Under the pieces are notes generated by a model. That model was not told where the DNA came from. It searched no databases and saw only the letters and a list, made by a program, of their open reading frames with translations. Shown in pieces: positions 42,200-49,571 of a stretch of DNA of 49,571 nucleotides; the stretch's first letter is position 1, and each line of letters begins with the position of its first letter. The DNA is from Planctomycetota bacterium (GTDB taxonomy: Bacteria > Planctomycetota > Planctomycetia > Pirellulales > Pirellulaceae). The stretch is from positions 1-49,571 of the forward strand of contig JACNKX010000108.1 of NCBI GenBank assembly GCA_014381825.1. The letters are read 5' to 3'. The position numbers and the translations under genes are program-made.

Positions 42200-45100
42200 C
42201 TAGGTCCGGACGGTTTTATCGTCGGCGTTGTCAGATGATGATTCGTTCGACGATGCAACCTGGTTCGGCTTGGACTGAGCAATATCGGCGAGCGTTTCAT
42301 TGTCATCATCGTTAGTAACCGCATTGTGCTCGTTCTCGATGATCGCGAGCGGGTCAAGCGATCGCCAAGCCGGAACAGTCGACAAAAAGCTTGCCAGCAG
42401 GAAGCTGCCGCGCAGAGCCCAGATCACATAACTGGTAGAGATGGCTGCCGACACCACCGTCGCAGTTCCGGCAATGTGGGATTCGCGTTCGCTATCCGAC
42501 TCAAGTTGTTCTTGGAGCGTGTCGAGTTGCTGCCACAACAGGCCACGTTGAATTTCAGTCAATCCAAACTCGCCGAACGAAGTAGCAAGATCGACAGAAC
42601 CGAATCGCTGCGCCCCCGATAAACCAGTCCTCGAGAATGTCGAACGCCCGCCAATTCGGGCCGAACCGGCACGCAAGGACTCGATGACCGCTTCTTCGCT
42701 TGCGTCATCGTCGTTCGTGGAGAGAGCAAAAGTTGTTTCTGCCGGCGCAACATCGTGATTGGAATCAGAACTCGGGCCACTTGGTCCTTTCGGAATGGAG
42801 CCAGTATCGCTCGGTCCATCGTCCACGGGTGTCGCTGGAGGATCATCCGAAGGAGTTTCTTCCGTCTCATCCGTTTCATCATCGTCGGGATCTTCGGTCG
42901 GAGGGGGCTCAGGAGCCGGGCCAGGATCGATCGGCGGCGCGGCGGTCGCGACGACTTCAATGGTTGCCGTCGTCGGCACGGAGTCAATCGTGCCGTCATT
43001 TGCAACGTAAGTGAAGGAAGTCGTGCCGCTGAAGTTTAAATCCGGAAGGTAGGAGAACGAGCCGTCTGCGTTTAGAGTCAATGATCCAGTTGGCGGTCCG
43101 CTGACTAGCGTGGCACTGAGCGGGTCGTTATCGACGTCGCTATCGTTAACAAGCACACCGGGAACGGCGACGGTCAGCGTTTTGTCGTTATCAACCGAGT
43201 AGTTATCGGCGACAGTCACTGGTTGGTCATTTTGGCGAACTATGGCGACGGTTGCCGTTGCGAGATTACTGGTAACGATGCCATCATTCGCGATGAACTC
43301 AATGGTTCGCGCGGTTGTGTCCGGGTTCTGCGATGCGTTCTCGTAGGTAATCGTTCGGAGAACCTGCTGATAGTTGGCAGTCACATCGACGCCCGTCAGC
43401 GTCAAGACTCCAGCGCCGTAGCTCGCCGTAATGCTTGTTCCGGTTGTGTCAGCCGCGAGAATCTCGTCCGTTCCGTCGAACTGATTCATCAATACAACTT
43501 GCAGCGAGGCAAGCGTCGGACTGTCAAGATCGGACAGTGCCGCGTCGACATCCGCAATCGCGGCGGGACCCCCATCCTCGATAAACGTGTTGGCAAAGTC
43601 AGCAGCACCTTGGCCGCTGCTGTTGTCCGCGTCGAGATCAATCTGAGGGGCGTCGTTAACGGCAGTCAAAGTGATGACCGTGGCCGCGACAGTCGCTTGC
43701 GGGCCACCGGCGCCTGTGTTGCTTTGATCGTTCACGGTCAGCATCAGCGTTGTGCTGGCAGATGGCGTATCGCTTGCATTGTAGTACGTGATCGTGCCTG
43801 TACTTGTTCCGGTCAACAGACTGTCGATCTGCGAGATCGCGCCGTTAAACGTAACGGCTCCTGTTCCATTGCCGCCGGTGATCGCAACTCCGCTGTCACC
43901 TGCAACGACCGTAAGCGCTCCCTCGGCGACGTTGAATGTTGCCACGGCACCGCTACCTGCTTCATCAACATCCGAGACGCCGAATCCCGTGCCTTCGATC
44001 GACAAGCTTGTCTGCTCGACGGCAGTCAAGCCAGACAATGGAGCAGTGACAACTGGCGCATCGTTCACACCAGTGATATCGATCTGCACAGTATCGACGT
44101 CCTGCAACGCGCCACCCGCGCCGGTGAAGCCTTGGTCGTCGGTCGTCATCGTCAGCGTGTCAGCAGCGACTCCGACTACATCCAGATCGCCTGTGTAGAG
44201 CAGCGAAGCGAGCGTTCCGTTCACGTCTGCAACCGTGCCCTGAATAGTTAGATCGTTTGTGGCGTTGGTGCCGGCCGAGATCGTCGCCGCACCTGACAAG
44301 GTCACATCGAGAACGCCATTCGTAACCTGCAGTCGCGTCGTGATGTTGCTTGCTGCCGCATCGACATCCGCTACGGTGAGTCCAGGAATCGCGGTTTGCG
44401 TCTCTTCGGCAACCGTCTGTGTGCCAAGAATTGTGTTCGTCGGAGTGTCGTTCACAGCGCCGATATCGACGTTGACCGTCCCGAACGCAATTGAGCCACC
44501 ACCACCCGCTCCCATGTTTCCGTTATCGGTGACGTCGACTTGAATCGTGTCGAAATCGTTTCCATTCGCGTTCGCGATTGCATGCAAGTAGGTAATGTTA
44601 CTCACAGTGTCGAGGAAAGTGTTCAAAGCCGCTTGCGTACCGTCCAGCGTCAGCACACCCGTTCCACTGCCACCAATCGTGACCCCGCCGCCCGAGGTTG
44701 CCGTCAAGTTACCGCCCGTCGCAGTAGTAAGCGTAACCGTCAGCGTGCCAGTTCCAGTATCCACATCGTTCAAGTCAACGACAGACAGATCGATATTACT
44801 CGCAATGTCTTCGGTAACGGCGACATCCGTTGGCAAAGTACCAGCGTTGATCGGATCGTCGTTGACCGCCGTGATGTTGATGAAGGCGCTATTGGTCCCT
44901 TCTTCGGAACTCGCATTACCGGTCAGCCCCGGATCAGCGCCTGTGTTGCCCTGGTCGTTTACTGTGACCGTCAGAGTCGTGGCCGCGCTGGGAGTGTTGC
45001 TGGCGTTGAAGTAGGTGACCGTTCCCGTACCACTCCCCGTCAGCAGGTTATTCAGCTGAGCGATCGATCCGGCTAGCGTGACAGTACCCGTGCCATTGCC

Positions 45101-48100
45101 GCCAGTGACTGTCGCGCCGCTGTCACCTTGGGCAACAGTGATAGCTCCTTCTCCCACGTTCAAAGTAGCGATGGCACCACTGCCGCCTTCATCCACGTCG
45201 CTGAAACCAAAACCGGTGCCTTGAATCGCAAGGTTCGTTTGCTCCGTCGCACTCAGCGCGCTTCCCGGGGCGACGACGACTGGTGCGTCATTCACTGGCG
45301 TCACGACGATGTTAAACGTTCCCGTGACCGGAATCGAAGCGTCTTCGCCGCCGTCGGCCAAGCTGAAATCAAAACTGTCGCTGGTGGTCTCGCTGCCGTC
45401 GTGGTCGTAGCTGATGCGGTTGTTGTCGATGTCGTCTTGCGTGAACGTATCGCTCAGATTGAGGACAGCGCCGCTTAACCGCAACGTGCCGTTGGTTGTC
45501 ACAGCTGTCACCGTGTAAGTGAGCCCAACTCCCGCATCGTCCGGATCGCCTTCGTTGAGCATCGCCGTCGTGACGAGGTTACTTGTGGATCCTTCCGCGA
45601 CGGTGAATCCTGTATTGGTCGCGATGGTCGGGGAATCGTTCACTGGCGTCACGACGATATTAAATGTTCCCACGACCGGCATCGAACCATCTTCGCCGCC
45701 ATCGGCCAGACTGAAGTCGAAACTGTCGCTGGTGGTCTCGCTGCCGTCGTGGTCGTAGCTGATGCGGTTGTTGTCGATGTCGTCTTGCGTGAACGTATCG
45801 CTCAGATTGAGGACAGCGCCGCTTAACCGCAACGTGCCGTTGGTTGTCACAGCTGTCACCGTGTAAGTGAGCCCAACTCCCGCATCGTCCGGATCGCCTT
45901 CGTTGAGCATCGCCGTCGTGACGAGGTTACTTGTGGAACCTTCGGCGACGGTGAATCCTGTATTGGTCGCGATGGTCGGGGAATCGTTCACTGGGGTCAC
46001 GACGATGTTAAACGTTCCCGTGACCGGCATCGAAGCGTCTTCGCCGCCGTCGGCCAAGCTGAAATCAAAACTGTCGCTGGTGGTCTCGCTGCCGTCGTGG
46101 TCGTAGCTGATGCGGTTGTTGTCGATGTCGTCTTGCGTGAACGTATCGCTCAGATTGAGGACAGCGCCGCTTAACCGCAGTGTGCCGTTGGTTGTGACGG
46201 CCGTCACGGTGTAGGTGAGCCCCGTGCCCGCATCGTCCGGATCGCCTTCGTTGAGCATCGCCATCGTGACGAGGTTACTTGTGGAACTTTCGCTGACAGT
46301 CATTCCCGAGTTCGTCGCGATCAAAGGATCGTCATTTACCGCCACGATGTTGATTACCTGACTGTTCGTGCCCTCTTCGGAGATTGCGTCGCCAGAGGTG
46401 CCCGGGTCGATGCCGTAGTTGCCTTCATCATTGACGGTGACTGTTAGCGTTGTCGACGCACTGGGAGTGTCTGTGTTGTTGTTGTAGGCGATGGTCCCCG
46501 TTCCACCGGCGGTCAGCAAGTTGTTGACTTCCGCGATCGTGCCGTTGATCAACACGGTGCCGGTTCCGTTGCCGGATGCGATGGTGACTCCAGAGTCGCC
46601 CACGACGATCGTGATGATTCCTTCGCCGACCGCCAGCGTGGCGTTTGCACCTAAACCTGATTCGTCTGCATCGGTAACGGAGAACCCAACTCCTTCGATT
46701 GCGAGGTCAGTTTGTTCGGTTGCATTGAGCGTCGCACCGGGAGCCGCCACCGCAGGAGCGTCATTGACGGCTACAACCGATATAGTCGCGGTCGACGTCG
46801 CTGAGAACTCGTAGCCATCGTCCACGATAAAGGTAATGATCCGGTCAGTAACATCGGGGTTTTGATCTGTATTGTCGTAGGTCACGGTCCTTAGAACCTG
46901 TTCGTAGTTCGCAAGACTCGTCGTCCCAGTCAGCGACAACACTCCCGTACCGCTGACGTAGCTGACTCCGATCCCTGTCGAGCCAGCGTTGGCTGAAAGT
47001 GACTCGGAGGCACCGTCCGGGCGGTTGGTCAGCGTGACTGTGAGCGAGTCCAAGGTCGTGCTGTCGGGATCAGCGATCAACGCGTCTGTATCGACCGCGA
47101 CAACTCCTGGATCGCCTTCGGTGAATGTCGCAACGTAATCGCTCCCGATGGCTCCGCTGCTGTTGTCGGCATCCAGATCCACGACGGATGGTTGAGGCAG
47201 TGTGAACGAGACGGTTAGCGCAGGACGGAATGTCGCCGTCGCATGTTCGGATGCGTAGAAGTCCCAACCGTTATTACTGTCAATGATGACTGCCCACCCG
47301 TCGTTTGCACTACCGTAAGACCATGACTGAAGGGCTGCTTCCAGGCCATAAAATGTTTGTGGGCCCGAGGAGTCGGGCGTCGCGATCGTGCTATCGGCTG
47401 CACTACTTGCCTCGACGTCATCAGTCTGAATACCACCTCCCAACGATCCCCACGTCGACGCTTCGCTCCACGAAGTAAGCATCTGATGCAGTGAAATCGT
47501 ATCGGAAGCTCCGGCAACATCGAACACTTCAACGGTCAGACTGGCGGAGTTGATCGTCGATCCGAAGGGTATCTGGCCAGCACCGCTACCAAAGACATTG
47601 CCGAACTGAATGAGACCCTGCGATTCCAACGAGCCGCCGTTTTGCAAATCGACCGAAATCGACGTTGCCGCACCAAATGACGTGGCCGGATTGTCTTCTT
47701 GAAGCTCCGTGTCTTCCGTACCGGAATAGCCGCCAGAGCCCTCGGCAAACCTGATCGATGTTGATCCGACCGTGATCGCTAGATTATCGTTGTCCTCCAG
47801 CGCGCCGCCCACCCCGGCGTTGCCTTGGTCATTGGTCTTGATGCTGATCTCGGCTGCTCCGTTGTAGCCGAGATCGGGAGTGAACGTGAGGCCGTTCAGC
47901 GCCGTATTAATGTCGGCCTGCGCTCCGGTAAAGGCCATCATATAGTCAGCCATTCCATCGCCTGTCGTGAAGCCCAAGCCGACAATAGTGCTTAAGGTTA
48001 CCGTTCCGTTGGTCGAGGCGATTACGACCGACAACGGCGACGAACCGGCATCTGGGTCAGCGACGCTGATTTGACTTGCGCCTGACAGTACGAGTGGCGT

Positions 48101-49571
48101 GTCGACTTCGGTGAACTGCGCGGTCGGAAAGCTATGTACGGGGGCTTCATTGATCGCAGACAAAGTAACATCGTTTCCATCGCCTCCGACGTAACTGATG
48201 ATCGCGTCGAATAAGCCAACGTTGACCGTCGCCCCTTCAGCCAGCCCCGCAAAAGTCCCGACAACAGCGTCTGCCGCGTCGTTGTCGATGATCGTCAGAA
48301 CGTCTCCGCCTTCTTCGTAACCTGTGAACAAGTTCAACGTCGCGCCGCCCAGATCCACCGTGCCGTTGACGATCACTTGGTCATGCCCTGTTCCCGCCGC
48401 CGGGCCTTCGATTTCAATGTTCAGTGCCGAGCCAGTCGTCAATGTAAGGTCACCGACTGTGATCGTCCCGGGGCTGTTTCCAGGCGCGATAGTACCGCCG
48501 CTCGCGACCGTTACCGCGCCGGTGAGTGTTCCGGATCCCCCCAGCGTCCCGCCACTGTTCACTGTCAAGGCTGAGGAGGCATTGCTGCCATTAATCAGCA
48601 ACCGACCTGCATTGAGTACGGTCGCGCCCGAATACGAGTTGTTGGCGGTAAGGTCGAGACTACCGACGCCGCCCTTCGTCAATCCACCCACACCGCTGAG
48701 CGTACCAGCGGTTGTTGTGTCAGTCGCCGGGCTCACGATGACATCATCGATCAAGACGTAGTCGTTCCCGTCGATAATGGAGTAGCTGTTACTGCCTTCT
48801 TGAATTAGCCCCGCAACGTTATAGGAGCCCGCCGGTGGCAGATCGGCATCGTCCGCGAACAAAAGAGAATGGCTGGCCGAAGTGTTAAGCGTCAGTCCGA
48901 CCGCCGACGCCGCATTAAGCCCCCAACCTCCATTGGAAACGAGGTTAAGCCCGCTGACGTCCGCACCAGTAAACGACCGGGCTATGGTCGTATTCGAGGC
49001 AGCACCGACATCGATGCCGTCGTCACCAAAGCCGTTAATGACCAAACCATGAACTTCAGATCCGTTGCTGCCGCCGGTGAAACTCAAACCATCGCCAGCT
49101 ACGCTATTAGTGCCTCCATCCAATTCAATGATCGGCATCGAACTGAATCCGCTTTGCGTCGTCCCGTCGACAACGACGGCTTCCGTCATCGTTGGCAAAG
49201 CAGATGCCAATTGAATGCGCCACCAACTGCGAGCCTCGCCGACTGGGTAATCAGCATCAAAGTCGACGATTGCAGGATCTGTCAGTATTGTTGTAACCGG
49301 CGCTGAGAATCCCGCGGCACCATTGTCGCGGTAATAAACATGCCCGCTATCGCTCAATCCAATACCAAACGCAATCGAATCGGGCGAGCCGGCATTGGCG
49401 GTGTTGTTCGCCGCGATAATCGCTTCGCGAAGCGAAAAGAATCCGTCCGCTCCCTTGTTGGCGAGCAGCGGGGCGGTGCGGGAAGGCGTCCCCCCGGCCG
49501 GGGCGCCCGGCGGACCCACAACGCACGCCGGAGCCGCAAACCCCGGCAAACTGTAGACTGTGCCGATGTCG
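42200..49571 (-). CDS. Giant cadherin-like surface protein (partial, N-terminus beyond window)
   Basis: At least 2,450 residues; the frame is open to the right edge (DIGTVYSLPGFAAP), so the real start lies outside. Order from the window's right: ADGFFSLREAIIAANNT, a right-handed-helix-type segment; an autotransporter-associated beta-strand repeat (GVGSLDLTANNSYSGATVL, LLINGS); a DNRLRE-like domain (about 47190-47755; SASLTVEVFDVAGASDTISL); many cadherin-like repeats that share NDAPVV/NDSPTI joints; three near-identical 348-bp units at 45291-46334; an Asp/Glu/Pro/Thr-rich linker near 42790-42940; and a C-terminal membrane segment (TSYVIWALRGSFLLASFLST) with PAWRSLDPLAIIE. It is very likely an exported, membrane-anchored adhesin or cell-surface protein. 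Confidence 0.88.
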   Translation of the reverse strand, partial: DIGTVYSLPGFAAPACVVGPPGAPAGGTPSRTAPLLANKGADGFFSLREAIIAANNTANAGSPDSIAFGIGLSDSGHVYYRDNGAAGFSAPVTTILTDPAIVDFDADYPVGEARSWWRIQLASALPTMTEAVVVDGTTQSGFSSMPIIELDGGTNSVAGDGLSFTGGSNGSEVHGLVINGFGDDGIDVGAASNTTIARSFTGADVSGLNLVSNGGWGLNAASAVGLTLNTSASHSLLFADDADLPPAGSYNVAGLIQEGSNSYSIIDGNDYVLIDDVIVSPATDTTTAGTLSGVGGLTKGGVGSLDLTANNSYSGATVLNAGRLLINGSNASSALTVNSGGTLGGSGTLTGAVTVASGGTIAPGNSPGTITVGDLTLTTGSALNIEIEGPAAGTGHDQVIVNGTVDLGGATLNLFTGYEEGGDVLTIIDNDAADAVVGTFAGLAEGATVNVGLFDAIISYVGGDGNDVTLSAINEAPVHSFPTAQFTEVDTPLVLSGASQISVADPDAGSSPLSVVIASTNGTVTLSTIVGLGFTTGDGMADYMMAFTGAQADINTALNGLTFTPDLGYNGAAEISIKTNDQGNAGVGGALEDNDNLAITVGSTSIRFAEGSGGYSGTEDTELQEDNPATSFGAATSISVDLQNGGSLESQGLIQFGNVFGSGAGQIPFGSTINSASLTVEVFDVAGASDTISLHQMLTSWSEASTWGSLGGGIQTDDVEASSAADSTIATPDSSGPQTFYGLEAALQSWSYGSANDGWAVIIDSNNGWDFYASEHATATFRPALTVSFTLPQPSVVDLDADNSSGAIGSDYVATFTEGDPGVVAVDTDALIADPDSTTLDSLTVTLTNRPDGASESLSANAGSTGIGVSYVSGTGVLSLTGTTSLANYEQVLRTVTYDNTDQNPDVTDRIITFIVDDGYEFSATSTATISVVAVNDAPAVAAPGATLNATEQTDLAIEGVGFSVTDADESGLGANATLAVGEGIITIVVGDSGVTIASGNGTGTVLINGTIAEVNNLLTAGGTGTIAYNNNTDTPSASTTLTVTVNDEGNYGIDPGTSGDAISEEGTNSQVINIVAVNDDPLIATNSGMTVSESSTSNLVTMAMLNEGDPDDAGTGLTYTVTAVTTNGTLRLSGAVLNLSDTFTQDDIDNNRISYDHDGSETTSDSFDFSLADGGEDASMPVTGTFNIVVTPVNDSPTIATNTGFTVAEGSTSNLVTTAMLNEGDPDDAGVGLTYTVTAVTTNGTLRLSGAVLNLSDTFTQDDIDNNRISYDHDGSETTSDSFDFSLADGGEDGSMPVVGTFNIVVTPVNDSPTIATNTGFTVAEGSTSNLVTTAMLNEGDPDDAGVGLTYTVTAVTTNGTLRLSGAVLNLSDTFTQDDIDNNRISYDHDGSETTSDSFDFSLADGGEDASIPVTGTFNIVVTPVNDAPVVVAPGSALSATEQTNLAIQGTGFGFSDVDEGGSGAIATLNVGEGAITVAQGDSGATVTGGNGTGTVTLAGSIAQLNNLLTGSGTGTVTYFNASNTPSAATTLTVTVNDQGNTGADPGLTGNASSEEGTNSAFINITAVNDDPINAGTLPTDVAVTEDIASNIDLSVVDLNDVDTGTGTLTVTLTTATGGNLTATSGGGVTIGGSGTGVLTLDGTQAALNTFLDTVSNITYLHAIANANGNDFDTIQVDVTDNGNMGAGGGGSIAFGTVNVDIGAVNDTPTNTILGTQTVAEETQTAIPGLTVADVDAAASNITTRLQVTNGVLDVTLSGAATISAGTNATNDLTIQGTVADVNGTLASLLYTGDLDVVGVAADTLTMTTDDQGFTGAGGALQDVDTVQIDITGVNDAPVVTAPLSGLTAVEQTSLSIEGTGFGVSDVDEAGSGAVATFNVAEGALTVVAGDSGVAITGGNGTGAVTFNGAISQIDSLLTGTSTGTITYYNASDTPSASTTLMLTVNDQSNTGAGGPQATVAATVITLTAVNDAPQIDLDADNSSGQGAADFANTFIEDGGPAAIADVDAALSDLDSPTLASLQVVLMNQFDGTDEILAADTTGTSITASYGAGVLTLTGVDVTANYQQVLRTITYENASQNPDTTARTIEFIANDGIVTSNLATATVAIVRQNDQPVTVADNYSVDNDKTLTVAVPGVLVNDSDVDNDPLSATLVSGPPTGSLTLNADGSFSYLPDLNFSGTTSFTYVANDGTIDSVPTTATIEVVATAAPPIDPGPAPEPPPTEDPDDDETDETEETPSDDPPATPVDDGPSDTGSIPKGPSGPSSDSNHDVAPAETTFALSTNDDDASEEAVIESLRAGSARIGGRSTFSRTGLSGAQRFGSVDLATSFGEFGLTEIQRGLLWQQLDTLQEQLESDSERESHIAGTATVVSAAISTSYVIWALRGSFLLASFLSTVPAWRSLDPLAIIENEHNAVTNDDDNETLADIAQSKPNQVASSNESSSDNADDKTVRT
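45291..46334 (-). repeat. Three tandem 348-bp repeats in the giant gene
   Basis: Units at 45291-45638, 45639-45986 and 45987-46334, each 116 codons. Long stretches are identical in all three, for example the block coding TTSDSFDFSLADGGED and the block coding NLSDTFTQDDIDNNRISYDH. They match the Cadherin_3/CSPG-type repeat. The near-identity at nucleotide level, synonymous sites included, points to recent duplication or gene conversion. Confidence 0.9.
49461..49516. other. Extremely G/C-rich patch near the right edge
   Basis: 49 of 56 bases are G or C, far above the surroundings. In the giant gene's frame it reads VVGPPGAPAGGTPSRTAPLL, just before ANKGADGFFSLREAI. Family members usually have a polar Asp/Thr/Ser-rich sequence here, so base-call or assembly error is possible. 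Confidence 0.5.

Noticed and set aside
43223-44251. 342-codon open frame on the plus strand inside the giant gene
   Set aside because: It is antisense to the repeated cadherin-like coding region, where codon bias leaves the opposite strand open. The composition (many Arg, Val, Ser, Cys) is not protein-like and it has no ribosome site.
45519-46106. Pair of almost identical 79-codon open frames on the plus strand
   Set aside because: They are the antisense image of the 348-bp repeats, so their similarity reflects the repeats and not duplicated genes.
45291-46334. Possible CRISPR-like or satellite array
   Set aside because: Units are 348 bp, in frame, directly adjoining and coding; there are no short repeats with unique spacers.

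Overview
The window (about 49.6 kb) reads as chromosomal DNA of a planctomycete, most likely a Pirellulales-type bacterium. The evidence is gene content. There are repeated pairs of a Tat-exported DUF1501 or DUF1552 protein with a secreted haem-motif protein (DUF1549/DUF1553 or DUF1587-1595-1592-1588-1585). There are also LamG fusions, a PQQ-like beta-propeller, Gfo/Idh/MocA oxidoreductases with Tat leaders, and a giant cadherin-like surface protein. Gene density is high. No tRNA, rRNA, insertion sequence, phage gene or CRISPR array was seen.

Layout, left to right. 1-708: no intact gene, only a frameshifted remnant of a DinB-family gene. 709-10407, all on the minus strand: DUF1501, PSCyt1-DUF1549-DUF1553, PQQ-like propeller, small membrane protein, NfnB and NfnA (ferredoxin:NADP+ oxidoreductase pair), and a serine beta-lactamase-like hydrolase. 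10574-15374 (+): a LamG-DUF1549-DUF1553 protein and its DUF1501 partner, meeting tail to tail a solitary DUF1501 gene on the minus strand (15390-16730). 16939-24742: small membrane protein, sugar-phosphate isomerase/epimerase, a translationally coupled DoxX-Gfo/Idh pair, D-2-hydroxyacid dehydrogenase, a soluble Ser/Thr kinase and a second Gfo/Idh protein. 24997-28100 (+): a tight run of rSAM/selenodomain-associated glycosyltransferase, GlpD-like glycerol-3-phosphate dehydrogenase and an OleB/haloalkane-dehalogenase-like hydrolase. 28180-32234 (+): DUF1592-class haem-motif protein and DUF1552 partner, closed by a UUCG-loop terminator. 32512-34985: small Cys-rich protein, secreted alpha/beta hydrolase and SDR. 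35004-39472 (-): a SWIM zinc-finger gene followed by a DUF6493-like gene. 39565-41982 (-): membrane PAS-GGDEF-degenerate HD-GYP protein. 42200-49571 (-): a giant cadherin/DNRLRE/beta-strand-repeat protein that runs off the right edge.

Functional themes. The paired exported DUF1501/haem-motif proteins, the PQQ-like propeller, the LamG domains and the Gfo/Idh/isomerase enzymes fit the large planctomycete apparatus thought to act on extracellular or periplasmic sugars. The right end pairs a surface protein with a C-terminal membrane anchor and a cyclic-di-GMP-type signalling protein, which suggests regulated adhesion.

The most notable observations are as follows. The SWIM/DUF6493 pair carries two separate lesions, an in-frame TGA near the SWIM N-terminus and a -1 shift in the middle of the DUF6493-like gene. 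The giant protein holds three near-identical 348-bp tandem units. The signalling protein has lost HD-GYP residues and ends in an Hpt-like module without its histidine. An OleB-like hydrolase has no olefin-pathway neighbours. No clearly new defence or mobile system was found.
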